Shown here piece after piece: positions 1 through 8,834 of a stretch of 64,000 bases of DNA. Both the position numbers and the translations under genes were made by a program. Under the pieces are notes generated by a model that was given only the letters and a program-made list of their open reading frames with translations, was not told the origin of the DNA and searched no databases. Source of the DNA: SAR324 cluster bacterium (lineage in GTDB: Bacteria; SAR324; XYD2-FULL-50-16); contig JANQGX010000001.1 of assembly GCA_028282885.1 (NCBI GenBank), forward strand, positions 1 to 64,000, given 5' to 3'. Every line of letters starts with the position of its first letter. The stretch's first letter is position 1.

Positions 1-1140
1 TACTTTGAAAGAAGAGACATCAGCGAGTATTATTGCCCGACTTGCGGTCAAAAAACATGTCTTAAACAAAAGAGAATTCGACAGGTAGTTGGATTAGCCA
101 GATACGAGGTCAAACGCCGTGTTTTTCACTGTGAAAGCTGTAAAACCTATTTCTACCCATTGGATGAAAAGCTGGGTCTTTCAGGACGATTTAGCTTTGA
201 GGTACGAAAAGCCGCTTTGCTTTTAGGGCAGCGTATTCCATTTCAGGAGGCCAGTGATTATCTATATCGCCTCTTAGGTGTTGGGGTAAGTGATCAGACT
301 ATATTGACGCTAGTAGAATCAGTTGGCCGGAAAGTTCACAATGAAGATTTAAGATTGATTCGAAAAACGTTGAATGATGAAGGATTTGTTAAATCTGATA
401 GAGACGAGACGTCGCCAAAGAAGGGAGTGGCTTACCTTCAGATGGATGGGATGATGGTCCAGACTCGCGAAGAAGGGTGGAAAGAGATTCGCAATGGAAT
501 TCTATTCGCAGACGACCAACGTATCGAGATGGACAAACATCACCGTTGGATACAAAGTAAGACATGTTTTAGTGTTTTCAATCGTCACAAAAACTGTCTG
601 GAGGCGTTTAAAAGGAGAGCTACAACTGAAGCTCATCATTTCGGGTTTGAGAAATTCGAGAAGCCGGTAATTATCGGAGACGGCGCAAGATGGATATGGG
701 ACTACGCCGATACTTACCACCCAAACGCGATTCAAATTCTCGATTACTTTCACGCCTGTGAATATCTGGGAAATGCTATGAACTCAATAGATGCTGTTAA
801 ACGAGAAAAGACGAAGCATTTTAAAAGGCTTGAGAAGGGTGAAGTCAAACAAGTTCTCGACTACCTGGGAAAGCAACCCCAGACAAAAGAGATCGTTGAT
901 TGCCAGAGATATTTCACCAATCACAAACATCGAATGAACTATGCGGAATATAGAAAACAAGGTCTCGCCGTTGGCAGTGGCGCTATCGAGAGTACCCATC
1001 GAACATTGATTCAATCCCGCATGAAACAAGCGGGGATGCATTGGAAAAAGAAAAACGTACAATCAATTGCCTCAGTGAAGGCCAGATATGAGTCGGGACG
1101 GTGGGATGAAATGGTTAACAAGTATCTGAAGGCGGCTTGA
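1..1140 (+). CDS. ISKra4-family transposase, 5' end outside window
   Basis: The reading frame is open from the first base, so the protein continues upstream of the window; a start at 160 (TTG) would be internal. The visible N-terminus carries two CxxC pairs (CPTCG and CESCK), a zinc-binding DNA-recognition module. Then come an Asp motif (LQMDGMMVQ), a second Asp motif (IIGDGARWIWDY) followed by ILDYFHACEYL, and a C-terminal GSGAIEST Glu motif with the RMKQAGMHWK block. This DDE order and wording is that of ISKra4-type transposases, which catalyse cut-and-paste or replicative movement of the element. The C-terminus looks intact. Family assignment is fairly sure; activity cannot be judged without the 5' end. 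Confidence 0.85.
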   Translation, partial: YFERRDISEYYCPTCGQKTCLKQKRIRQVVGLARYEVKRRVFHCESCKTYFYPLDEKLGLSGRFSFEVRKAALLLGQRIPFQEASDYLYRLLGVGVSDQTILTLVESVGRKVHNEDLRLIRKTLNDEGFVKSDRDETSPKKGVAYLQMDGMMVQTREEGWKEIRNGILFADDQRIEMDKHHRWIQSKTCFSVFNRHKNCLEAFKRRATTEAHHFGFEKFEKPVIIGDGARWIWDYADTYHPNAIQILDYFHACEYLGNAMNSIDAVKREKTKHFKRLEKGEVKQVLDYLGKQPQTKEIVDCQRYFTNHKHRMNYAEYRKQGLAVGSGAIESTHRTLIQSRMKQAGMHWKKKNVQSIASVKARYESGRWDEMVNKYLKAA

Positions 1141-1171
1141 TATTACCCACAACTTCTTGGTGCACCCTACT
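1..1171 (+). mobile_element. ISKra4-type insertion sequence, right part
   Basis: The transposase gene is followed about 30 bp later by a GGTGCACC palindromic block (about 1159-1166). I take this as the likely right terminal region because the following bases read as unrelated coding sequence on the other strand. The left end lies outside the window, so neither the inverted repeats nor a target duplication can be verified. The exact right boundary is an estimate. Confidence 0.4.
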
Positions 1172-1327
1172 CCACAGCATATTTCCAAAATAATCCTGTT
1201 TCATAACAAATTCGGCAGGCAACTCCATAAGTTCATCGTCTTTCGAATTATATATCAACTCGCCCTCGACCCGGTTGAGGTAATCAGATCCCGGGTTTAA
1301 TCCAGTTAGATGTTGAATTGTCGGGTT
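1172..1327 (-). pseudogene. Gene fragment next to the insertion sequence
   Basis: On the minus strand a frame opens after a TAA at 1328-1330 and runs without a stop into the IS end. It reads like real protein (for example RVEGELIYNSKDDELMELP, then AEFVMKQDYFGNMLWSRVH). There is no start codon with a ribosome-binding site, and the frame ends within IS sequence, so it would be an internal piece of a gene cut by the IS and decayed on its other side. I do not recognise the family. A plus-strand frame over about 1275-1437 also looks protein-like, which weakens the call. The remainder of 1141-1509 holds nothing else I can name. Confidence 0.25.
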
Positions 1328-1509
1328 TTAAAAGCTACTATCCTGAAAAGAATGCTTGTCACTTTAAGCTCAGCAGCAAGATATTATCTTTGGTCATCGA
1401 ACTTCCGATTCTGATAGGTACCGGCTACATCTTCTGAAATTGACAGTATCCATGATAACCGACATTACTATCCAATTGATTACCTACTGACAAAATCCCG
1501 GATCAGCCT

Positions 1510-2499
1510 ATGAGTCAGCCCTCATCCAATAAACGGGAACCCACCCAATCTTTCCTGGATCAATTTGAGTATAAAATCTTCAGTTTTGCCCGTGCCCAAG
1601 GATTGTTGGAGAATAGAGACAGGATTATTGTCAGTATCAGTGGCGGCATCGATTCAGTGAGCCTTTTTCATCTGCTATACGCATTTCGCAAGAAAATCGA
1701 CATTCAACTCCATCTGGTACATTTTCATCATGGATTGCGTAAAGCCAGTGATGATGAGGAGCTGTTCATTCGGGATCTGTCACAACAGATGAATGTCCCC
1801 TTAACCGTCAAACGCTCTACAGATTTCAAGAATAAGAAGGGGATGCAAAATCTTGCGCGACAATGGAGACAGGAACAACTGGACAGTATTTTGAGCTCAC
1901 TGGATTACAATAAGGTCGCACTCGGACACCATCTTGATGATCTGGTTGAAACCCAGATTTGGCGATTAATACGGGGGGCCTCGCTTTTTTCGCTTAACCC
2001 GATCCAGGCCATAAATCCGCCCTATATCCGCCCGCTGCTGCACACACCCAAAAAGGACCTGGTTGAGTACCTCAAAGGCAGAAAGCTTGAATGGAAGGAA
2101 GATCATTCCAACAGATCAGACGAATATACGAGAAATCTGATTCGTAATAGACTGATGCCAATCATGAAAGACTTCTCCGGTGGTAAACTGCTGGAGAAAA
2201 TGCTTGCCCTGAACAATGATGCTGTTAACCTCAAATCGCTTTTCGAGCAGCTAATCCCTAAATCGTTTTATGAGAATGAGTCAATCCCTTATGAACTTCT
2301 GTCAAAAATGAACCCATTAATCGGGTGTGAGCTGATCCATCGTTTTTTGCTCTTTAACGGTCAAGACGAAATCAGCAGAGATAATATTCAACGGATTTTC
2401 GAACTGGTTCAATCCGGGAAAGGCAATTGGAGCATCAATTTGAAAGAAGGAGTTCAAATCTGCGGGCGAAAAAAAATCATCACCTTAATTCAAAATTGA
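1510..2499 (+). CDS. tilS: tRNA(Ile)-lysidine synthetase TilS
   Basis: TilS ligates lysine to C34 of the CAU-anticodon tRNA-Ile so that it reads AUA instead of AUG, using ATP in the cytoplasm. The PP-loop nucleotide motif SGGIDS is at residues 44-49. The family blocks HFHHGLR, GHHLDDLVET, IRPLL and the RNLIRNRLMP segment follow in order. At 329 residues it is shorter than the E. coli enzyme (about 430), consistent with a reduced C-terminal domain, which is common outside Enterobacteria. It stands alone on the plus strand, 205 bp before the SpoIID-like gene. Identification is secure. Confidence 0.93.
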   Translation: MSQPSSNKREPTQSFLDQFEYKIFSFARAQGLLENRDRIIVSISGGIDSVSLFHLLYAFRKKIDIQLHLVHFHHGLRKASDDEELFIRDLSQQMNVPLTVKRSTDFKNKKGMQNLARQWRQEQLDSILSSLDYNKVALGHHLDDLVETQIWRLIRGASLFSLNPIQAINPPYIRPLLHTPKKDLVEYLKGRKLEWKEDHSNRSDEYTRNLIRNRLMPIMKDFSGGKLLEKMLALNNDAVNLKSLFEQLIPKSFYENESIPYELLSKMNPLIGCELIHRFLLFNGQDEISRDNIQRIFELVQSGKGNWSINLKEGVQICGRKKIITLIQN

Positions 2500-2704
2500 G
2501 ATAGAATATCAGAGGTATAGAAATACAGTCCCAATAACTTAACGACCTTCCTTTGAATTATTCATCCAAATCCGGACATTGGGCTTATAATCTGCATTTG
2601 CATTCCGACTTACGCATAAGCCTCATAGTCTTCCTGATCCTTGATTGGAGGCACATTGATCGCCCCAAAGCGATAAAGCGGAGAATCAGTCGCTGTAACC
2701 CGAT

Positions 2705-3826
2705 ATGATTAGAGTTTATCTTTTTTCCTTTTTTATCTTGATTTCGCACCTGCCTCTATTCGCGTATACGGATCCCGTCCTAAAAGTCCTTATTTTTCAC
2801 TCCGTTAAGGATGTCACCGTCAGTAGCACTTCAAGAATGTCCATATCGGGCCAGGAGTTATATTCGGATAGCTACAGTTTCCGCATTAGGCGCAACTCGA
2901 AATCCAGCCTGTATATAAACAATCAACTGGTCAGTTCCAAATCAATCACTATTCTTCCTCGCACAGTTTTTCAAATCAATCTGCATGGCAGTAGTTTTAT
3001 ACGGCGTTATAAGGGCCACCTTGAAGTGGTACCAACCGATTCCGGGTTTTATATCATTAATCATATTCCGGTCGAATCCTATCTGGAGGGAGTTCTTAAC
3101 GCTGAAATCAGCACTGATTGGCCTATAGAGGCCGTCAAAGCCCAATCGGTCATTGCCCGCACATTTGCCTTGTATAAAAAAGAAAAAAGATCAAAAAAAC
3201 TGTGGCACCTGTCTTCCGGTCAAGCCGACCAGGTGTACAAGGGAGTCAATATATCGGATGAAAGAGGAGAATTCGCAATTCGACAAACACGAGGCATTGT
3301 CGTGGAATACCAGGGAAAGTTGGCGCAGACCTTTTATCATTCTAATTGCGGTGGAATTACCGAGGATCCCAGTGCTATCTGGAATTATTCGATGCCGTAT
3401 CTGCAGGTTAAATCTGTTCCTTACGGAATGGCCGATCCGCGGTTTAACTGGCAGGTTCGTTTTAGCGAACGGGAACTGATCAACGTCCTGGCAAAATCAG
3501 GAGTCAGGACGGATCGAATCCAAACTATATCCGTTTTGGATTATACTTCGTCGGGGCGGGCAAACCAGCTCCAAATAAACAACTCACCGGATTTGTTAAT
3601 ACCAGCAGCAACATTTAGAAAAAATGTGGGTTATCAGCGGCTACAGAGCCTGTTATTTGATGTGATAAGAGTTCCCGGCGGTTTTTATTTCAAGGGAAAA
3701 GGGAATGGTCACGGGGTCGGACTGAGTCAATGGTCCGCAAAAGAGATGGCGGAAATCGGGTATCGCTACCATGAAATCCTCCATTTCTTTTACAAGGGAA
3801 TCAAACTGGCTATCCACAAGCACTAG
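2705..3826 (+). CDS. SpoIID/LytB-domain protein (septal peptidoglycan hydrolase-like)
   Basis: SpoIID-type proteins are lytic transglycosylases that cut denuded glycan strands; outside spore formers they are exported and linked to cell division or amidase enhancement. A signal peptide is visible at residues 1-20 (hydrophobic FSFFILISHLPLF, then A). The SpoIID domain shows VESYLEGVLNAEIS, AVKAQSVIARTFAL, FYHSNCGG and the C-terminal GNGHGVGLSQWSAKEMA block, all diagnostic. Length 373 residues is normal for a single-domain member. It converges with comF, 21 bp away. There is no sporulation gene nearby, so a role in vegetative wall remodelling is inferred. Confidence 0.88.
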   Translation: MIRVYLFSFFILISHLPLFAYTDPVLKVLIFHSVKDVTVSSTSRMSISGQELYSDSYSFRIRRNSKSSLYINNQLVSSKSITILPRTVFQINLHGSSFIRRYKGHLEVVPTDSGFYIINHIPVESYLEGVLNAEISTDWPIEAVKAQSVIARTFALYKKEKRSKKLWHLSSGQADQVYKGVNISDERGEFAIRQTRGIVVEYQGKLAQTFYHSNCGGITEDPSAIWNYSMPYLQVKSVPYGMADPRFNWQVRFSERELINVLAKSGVRTDRIQTISVLDYTSSGRANQLQINNSPDLLIPAATFRKNVGYQRLQSLLFDVIRVPGGFYFKGKGNGHGVGLSQWSAKEMAEIGYRYHEILHFFYKGIKLAIHKH

Positions 3827-3847
3827 CGATCACCTTGTTTTTCTAAA

Positions 3848-4522
3848 TTAGATATTCCTGCTTAGTACGAGGGCATCCACCTGCTTTGCTCCTGCGGATT
3901 TCAAGCATCTGCTGATCTCGCCCAGGGTCTCCCCCGTCGTACAAACATCATCAAAAAGAAGCAGTTTCTTGTTTTCGGCTTCTGATGACACTTTAAATAC
4001 TCCCCGCAGATTAGCTTGCCGCTCTTTTTTCGATCTGCCCGCTTGCTGGGAAGTTCGTTTCATTTTTCTGACAGTCTTTCCGCTACATTTGAGAAGTCGC
4101 TGTTTATTCAAAAGGTATGTGGACTGGTTAAAACCTCGATCAAACAGTTTACTGACATGTAGCGGAACAGGGACAAGACAGTCGACATCCATTAGCTCCT
4201 GCCGGTGTTCCTCAAACCAGTTTTTAACCAGCCCCTGCAACAGGCGACCTGCTGTCCAGTTTCGTGAGTATTTTAATCGACTGATCCATTTACTGATCGG
4301 ATCATGATAGGGATAGATGGCATAAAAATCGGTAATCGCAGTTGCCCATTCCGTTGTGCAATGAGTTGGATTATGGGATTTGCCACATTTAAGACAGATA
4401 GAAGACTGGAACTCCGGAAGGTTCGCAAAACATGTTTTGCATAGATAAGCTGAAGTTGATGAATTTCCGGTGGTCAGATAGATATTGCATTCATAACACC
4501 AGGCAGGAAAGAGACGTTTCAT
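3848..4522 (-). CDS. comF: ComF-family phosphoribosyltransferase-like protein
   Basis: The 224-residue protein has the ComF layout: an N-terminal Cys-rich region (CYECN, CKTCF, CLKCG) expected to bind zinc, and a C-terminal type I phosphoribosyltransferase fold with the PRPP-binding LLLFDDVCTTGETL motif. ComF proteins are implicated in DNA uptake during natural transformation, but are widespread in bacteria with no known competence and their substrate is unsettled. It is immediately downstream of lipA (1 bp gap), so the two probably share a transcript. Confidence 0.88.
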   Translation of the reverse strand: MKRLFPAWCYECNIYLTTGNSSTSAYLCKTCFANLPEFQSSICLKCGKSHNPTHCTTEWATAITDFYAIYPYHDPISKWISRLKYSRNWTAGRLLQGLVKNWFEEHRQELMDVDCLVPVPLHVSKLFDRGFNQSTYLLNKQRLLKCSGKTVRKMKRTSQQAGRSKKERQANLRGVFKVSSEAENKKLLLFDDVCTTGETLGEISRCLKSAGAKQVDALVLSRNI

Positions 4523-4523
4523 C

Positions 4524-5408
4524 TCAAAGCCGGTTCTTCAGCTTGAAAGAGAGATAATGCTCTGCTGCCAGATAGGAACTGCGAACAAGCGGACCACTGG
4601 CTACATACTCAAACCCCAGCTTTAGTCCTTCTTCCCGGTACCAGTCAAATTTCTCCGGTGTGATGTATGCTTCAACGGGAGCGCTTCTTCGATTGGGCTG
4701 AAGATATTGCCCCAGGGTGAGAATATTGGTCCCTGTTTCCCTGATATCAGCCATGGTCTCAAGAACCTCTGCCTCGGTTTCTCCAAAGCCCAGCATCAGT
4801 GAGGATTTTAAAACCAACTCGGGGTTAAACCGGTGCAGGGTCTTCAAAACTCCGAGAGATCCCTCATACGAGGCCCGGGGGTCCCTGATTTTTCGGGTCA
4901 GATCACGGGTACACTCCAGGTTGTGACCAACCACATCTGCCTGACTATTAGCCATTCTTTCAAGCAGATCCAAACGTCCCTGAAAATCCGGAATTAGCAA
5001 CTCCACTAAAATGTTATCACAACTGTTTTTGATCTCTTCCAGACACCGCAGATAATGATCCACTCCCAGATCCGGCAAATCATCGCGATCGACAGAGGTA
5101 ATCACAGCATATTTGAGCTTGAGTGTTCTCAGGGTTTCTGCCAGCTTTCGAGGCTCTTCCTGGTCTAACGCCGGAGGTGTTTTCGAGGTTTTAACCGAGC
5201 AGAAGCGACAGTTCCGGGTGCAAGTATCCCCCATGATCATGAACGTAGCCGTTCCCTTTTTCCAGCACTCCCACTGATTGGGACATTTCGCCTCTTCACA
5301 AACTGTAGCCAGATTTCCGTGATGACGTAAATGGCTGATTGCTTTAAAATTAGCACCAGATGGTACTTTACTGCGAATCCAGTCCGGTTTCTTTAAATAT
5401 GCTGTCAT
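4524..5408 (-). CDS. lipA: Lipoyl synthase LipA (radical SAM)
   Basis: LipA inserts two sulfurs into octanoyl groups on lipoyl domains, completing de novo lipoate synthesis. The auxiliary-cluster cysteines (CEEAKC and the WEC that follows) and the radical-SAM CTRNCRFC motif are present, as is the C-terminal SGPLVRSSYLAAEHY segment that supplies the serine ligand. I chose ATG at 5408 (MTAYLKKPDW), which matches the family N-terminus and leaves about 80 bp for divergent promoters. An in-frame ATG at 5453 has a better AGGA upstream but adds 15 hydrophobic residues and leaves only 35 bp to lipM. Together with the divergent octanoyltransferase it makes a complete lipoyl assembly pair. Confidence 0.93.
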   Translation of the reverse strand: MTAYLKKPDWIRSKVPSGANFKAISHLRHHGNLATVCEEAKCPNQWECWKKGTATFMIMGDTCTRNCRFCSVKTSKTPPALDQEEPRKLAETLRTLKLKYAVITSVDRDDLPDLGVDHYLRCLEEIKNSCDNILVELLIPDFQGRLDLLERMANSQADVVGHNLECTRDLTRKIRDPRASYEGSLGVLKTLHRFNPELVLKSSLMLGFGETEAEVLETMADIRETGTNILTLGQYLQPNRRSAPVEAYITPEKFDWYREEGLKLGFEYVASGPLVRSSYLAAEHYLSFKLKNRL

Positions 5409-5488
5409 TTTATTATCTGAAATAATCACCAGAACGACAGGAGTTCCAATCATTCCATAGGTTTTCCTGCCAAACCAGTCTCACCACA

Positions 5489-6244
5489 ATGGATGAAATT
5501 CGTATAATCCCCTATTCCCGTTATGAAGCCCATGTCAATATGGCGGCAGACGAGTATATCATGTCTTTGCCGGGAACCATTCTCCGCTTCTACGGCTGGT
5601 CCACCCCCTCCCTCTCCTTTGGCAGATTCCGCAACAAGCTGAGTGAGATTGACGAGTCGTTTTGCCGCCGGAATAACATTAGCCTGGTTAAACGATTGAC
5701 AGGTGGACAAACCGTCCTCCATCAACATGAGTTAACTTATTCCATTGCTTCAGATATCAATCTCTTCTCCGATTCGATCACCAAAACCTACAAGATGATC
5801 AGTCAGCCCCTGGTAGAGGCTCTGAAAAGTTTCGGTGTTCCGGCTGCCATGGAAAAACAGAAACGATCTCGGTCAAATTCTAATATCTGCTTTAAAGAAG
5901 TATCCTCTTTCGAAATAGCTGTTGGCAATAAAAAACTTGTAGGGAGCGCCCAGTTCAGGTCGTCAAAACGATTTCTCCAACACGGTTCCATCCTGATGAA
6001 TATCGATTGGAATTTGTGGAAAAAGACCTGGCGAATACCGTCTAACTCATCAGAATTAGAAACAAGAATCACCCATATCGCCAATGAAACCACCCGTCAG
6101 GTCGATTTGATTGATCTGGCAGATACCATTAGTCAAAAACTGGCAGTAAGCTTGAACAAAAGCTGCTCGGAAAACCGATTCTCAGCGAAGGACTGGACCG
6201 GGATTAATAATCTGGCAGGAAAGTATAAATGGGAATTGTCCTGA
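5489..6244 (+). CDS. lipM: Octanoyltransferase of the LipM type
   Basis: This transfers octanoate from acyl carrier protein to a lipoyl-carrier domain, feeding the divergent LipA. The BPL/LPL fold is marked by VKRLTGGQTVLHQHELTYS (residues 67-85). Cys134 in NICFKEVSSFEI matches the catalytic cysteine of LipM rather than the LplA or LipB active sites, and Lys149 in KLVGSAQ matches the conserved lysine. Length 251 is slightly below Bacillus LipM (about 278). LipB is the usual partner of LipA in proteobacteria, so a LipM-type enzyme here is a lineage clue. A lipoate-protein ligase role is the alternative, less likely because of the cysteine. Confidence 0.82.
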   Translation: MDEIRIIPYSRYEAHVNMAADEYIMSLPGTILRFYGWSTPSLSFGRFRNKLSEIDESFCRRNNISLVKRLTGGQTVLHQHELTYSIASDINLFSDSITKTYKMISQPLVEALKSFGVPAAMEKQKRSRSNSNICFKEVSSFEIAVGNKKLVGSAQFRSSKRFLQHGSILMNIDWNLWKKTWRIPSNSSELETRITHIANETTRQVDLIDLADTISQKLAVSLNKSCSENRFSAKDWTGINNLAGKYKWELS

Positions 6245-6266
6245 AGGAACGAAGACGTGAAGAACC

Positions 6267-6295
6267 AGGCAGGTGAATAGATCATTCACATGCCT
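6267..6295. terminator. Hairpin between convergent lipM and rpsU
   Basis: AGGCA and TGCCT flank a GTGAAT/ATTCAC stem with a 5-base loop; there is one mismatched pair in the stem. It sits in the 70-bp gap where lipM and rpsU transcription meet, so it could end both. There is only a weak T-run on either side, so it may be a poor intrinsic terminator. Confidence 0.45.
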
Positions 6296-6314
6296 CTCTT
6301 GTACTGAACTGGTG

Positions 6315-6524
6315 TTAAATAATCACCCTCGCTCTGGCAGCAGCGCGTTTTCTGTCTTTGTGTCTGGTCTTTTCTGCATCCTCTCTTTTCAGCTTCGTGC
6401 GAACACTCGGCTTGGCATAATAACGTCGTTTTTTAAGCTCCTTGAAGAGTCCTTCTCGAATCAGCAAACGCTTCAGTTCACGCATGGATTTTTCAACCTG
6501 ATTATTAACGACTTTTACTTCCAT
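6315..6524 (-). CDS. rpsU: 30S ribosomal protein S21
   Basis: S21 is a small, highly basic protein of the 30S platform needed for normal initiation on mRNAs with Shine-Dalgarno pairing. The 69-residue product has the family pattern: an N-terminal strand MEVKVVNNQ, then the helix RELKRLLIREG and a K/R-rich tail with KKRRYYAKPS. The frame is open for 88 further codons upstream, but the ATG at 6524 gives the family N-terminus and is preceded by an AGAGAAG ribosome-binding site. It lies 145 bp downstream of the nucleotidyltransferase gene and may use its own promoter. Confidence 0.93.
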   Translation of the reverse strand: MEVKVVNNQVEKSMRELKRLLIREGLFKELKKRRYYAKPSVRTKLKREDAEKTRHKDRKRAAARARVII

Positions 6525-6669
6525 ATATTCTTCTCTCTTGCTTGCTTCTATGTTTGGGAATGCAGATGTTTGGTTGTTGATTAATTTTTGATTACAGCAT
6601 GAATCTGATAAATAGTCAAATCTGAATCCACCAAAAACAGGAATTTCTACCGAGAGCGGTATCGATTCA

Positions 6670-7416
6670 TCATTTGGCAGATTTGGCGCGAATCCTGGGA
6701 TAGATGAATTCCACAGCCCTTTTATAGTGGTTGGGATCGTCAATCTCCGTCCAGACAATATCAGGGATCTTAAGATAAAACACATCATGAGTAGAGGAAA
6801 GGTCGGAAATGCACTCTTCGTAGTGGGAGTTCTTCAGTGTTGCGAGGTTTTTATCATAGTAGTCACAAAGGATTCGGAAAAATGAGTATGACAGTTTTGA
6901 GATTCCGATCAGCTCACCCTTGGGCTCCACGCCTTCAAGCTTTTTCTTGTTGATCCTGCTGACCGTTTTCTTTTCTGCATCGCCATAGACATATACTTCA
7001 TCTCCTGATCCCGTTTTACCGGATATCAACAATTCCGTTTCCTGTGAAGATTCCACCAGGGCGGGAATACAGCGTTCCTCATAAATCAGATCGGATTCAA
7101 ACAAAAGAAAATTCCCTTTAATCCCTTCTCGAGCAAGAAACAGGGAATGCATGCTTCCCGATTGAGCATACTCCGGGTTTTGAAGATAGCGTATATGCGG
7201 ATATTCGTCCGCCAGTTCCTTTTGGTAGCGTTCACTGGCATACCCGGTCACCATGATGACATTGTCAATTCCTCCGTCAGCTATCCGATCCAGAGATTCT
7301 TTGATAATCGCTCTGTTTTCAATTTCCAGCAGTCCCTTCGGCCTGTCATTTACGACGCCCTGTAATCTGACTCCCATGCCGGCTGCCAGGATGACAGCAG
7401 TATCTATTTTCCGCAT
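6670..7416 (-). CDS. Nucleotidyltransferase, probable phosphonate cytidylyltransferase (PntC-like domain)
   Basis: The N-terminal AVILAAGMGVRL...RPKGLLEI motif marks a sugar-phosphate/phosphocholine-type nucleotidyltransferase; the family attaches CMP or other NMP to a phosphorylated or phosphonylated substrate. Start at 7416 (MRKIDTAVILAAG) is preceded by AAGGA at a good distance; an in-frame ATG at 7467 lacks this. At 248 residues it is a single domain. In PntC of some phosphonate pathways the same domain is joined to a 2-aminoethylphosphonate aminotransferase, which is absent here. Its position behind ppd and pepM suggests it activates a phosphonate (such as 2-aminoethylphosphonate) for transfer to a glycan or lipid. 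Substrate is inferred from context. Confidence 0.7.
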   Translation of the reverse strand: MRKIDTAVILAAGMGVRLQGVVNDRPKGLLEIENRAIIKESLDRIADGGIDNVIMVTGYASERYQKELADEYPHIRYLQNPEYAQSGSMHSLFLAREGIKGNFLLFESDLIYEERCIPALVESSQETELLISGKTGSGDEVYVYGDAEKKTVSRINKKKLEGVEPKGELIGISKLSYSFFRILCDYYDKNLATLKNSHYEECISDLSSTHDVFYLKIPDIVWTEIDDPNHYKRAVEFIYPRIRAKSAK

Positions 7417-7522
7417 TGATCGATTTTCCTTTTCTGCAACCCGATAATCAAGCCAATCCGTATTCAAGCCAGTCGGAAAAGTAACATAAGACCCAGTTCA
7501 TGTCCCCGGGTGTAATGCTAAG

Positions 7523-7538
7523 GGTATCGTACGATACC
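7523..7538. promoter_or_regulatory. Perfect 16-bp palindrome in phosphonate cluster
   Basis: GGTATCGTACGATACC is a perfect dyad without a loop, lying in the roughly 250-bp non-coding gap between ppd and the separate nucleotidyltransferase gene. Loopless dyads of this size are typical of dimeric repressor operators; as RNA it would form only a strained hairpin. It could control an internal promoter for the downstream nucleotidyltransferase gene. No regulator is encoded nearby. Confidence 0.4.
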
Positions 7539-7672
7539 TTTTCCGCATTCAATGGCCAAAAAGCCTTTGATTTTGTATGGAACCGTAACACGAGTGACGG
7601 GGGTATTAATGATAAATCTCTACCTTGATTTCCGTGATTGGATGACAATTAGTTTATCTATCTCATCGGATC

Positions 7673-8833
7673 TTACGTTTCCTGGAGTCGCTGCATCATC
7701 CTTTCCTTGACCTCAAAAGGCTTGATTTTGGGTCGACCCAGCTCTTTTGGCGAACCTTTTTTAATAAGCAAATGGATAAAGACAGGTCCGTCTTTTTCAC
7801 CAAGATCAGCCAGTATGGTATTCAATTCTTCAATTGAATCCGTTGAATATATCTTGTTGTAGCCACATGAATCGGCTGCAGCAGCCAGAGAAACAGAGTT
7901 GCTGACAGAATCCTGCCCGCCGGTTGAGTCATTAACCTCATTATCCAGTACAATGTGCAGATAATTAGCAGGCTTATAGGCTCCAATGGTGGCAAGATTC
8001 CCCATCCTCATCAGTGCAGCGGCATCCCCGTCCAGAACAATCCATCTTTTATCCCGGGAGCACAAGGCGGCACCGAGGGCAAATGAGGAGGCACAACCCA
8101 TGGATCCAACCATGTAAAGGTTCTGGGCACAATCATTGATTGTGTATAACTCCCTTCCTGTTTTGCCGGTTGTTGCCACAACAAAGTCCTTTTCCCGAGT
8201 ATGCCTGACAATTGCCTGTATAGCTTCGGTTCTGGAGGCTCGTTGTGAATATGGTACTTGAAGATTCTCTTCAAAGATGGTTTTACGCTGGCCTATGGGC
8301 TCATCGCTTTTGCTCTTTTTCAGATCCTGTGGGCTGATGGTGCCTTTCTGCAGAACATAGGCGAAGGGCATATTGGTCTCTTCCATGTAGGCAACAGCCC
8401 CGGCTACGGATTTTTTCAGGGCATCCCGATCCAGGGGAAAATACTCCCATTTGATTCTCATTGTGTTGAGCATCTCTTCCGTAATCTGCCCCATCAATTC
8501 GTGCTGAGGTTCGTCCGGAGGTCCGCCGGGTTGTCCGCGATGCGTCACGATCATCATAAAGGGGAAACGAAAGGGAAAGGAGAGTGATGTAAGCGGATTC
8601 ACGGCATTCCCCAACCCCGAGTTCTGAAACATAACCACACCTTTGCGTTTCAACATGGATGCACCGCAAACGATCGCCAGGGCATCACCTTCATTGGTGG
8701 CGCCATAGTAGTCTATTTCCGGATCATCGATCACAGCATTGATCAATGGTTTCAGATAGGAACAAGGGGTCCCTGAGAAAAAGTCGATTTCATATCCTTT
8801 ACAGAAATTTAAAAACTCACTCGCTGCTATCAT
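7673..8833 (-). CDS. aepY: Phosphonopyruvate decarboxylase
   Basis: This thiamine-diphosphate enzyme converts phosphonopyruvate to phosphonoacetaldehyde, the irreversible step that pulls the unfavourable PEP mutase reaction forward. N-terminal FFSGTPCSYLKP and NEGDALAIVCGAS, then HRGQPGGPPDEPQH, match the family. The C-terminal ThDP-binding segment has DGDAAALMRMG followed by LDNEVNDSTGGQ. Length 386 is standard. It begins 1 bp after the stop of the PEP mutase gene, so the two are translationally coupled. Confidence 0.92.
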   Translation of the reverse strand: MIAASEFLNFCKGYEIDFFSGTPCSYLKPLINAVIDDPEIDYYGATNEGDALAIVCGASMLKRKGVVMFQNSGLGNAVNPLTSLSFPFRFPFMMIVTHRGQPGGPPDEPQHELMGQITEEMLNTMRIKWEYFPLDRDALKKSVAGAVAYMEETNMPFAYVLQKGTISPQDLKKSKSDEPIGQRKTIFEENLQVPYSQRASRTEAIQAIVRHTREKDFVVATTGKTGRELYTINDCAQNLYMVGSMGCASSFALGAALCSRDKRWIVLDGDAAALMRMGNLATIGAYKPANYLHIVLDNEVNDSTGGQDSVSNSVSLAAAADSCGYNKIYSTDSIEELNTILADLGEKDGPVFIHLLIKKGSPKELGRPKIKPFEVKERMMQRLQET

Positions 8834-8834
8834 G

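Noticed and set aside
2586-2591. TATAAT before the SpoIID-like gene
   Set aside because: No -35 box at a workable distance.
7448-7648. 66-codon minus-strand frame between ppd and the nucleotidyltransferase
   Set aside because: Spans the palindrome, lacks a ribosome-binding site and shows no sign of the missing aminotransferase.
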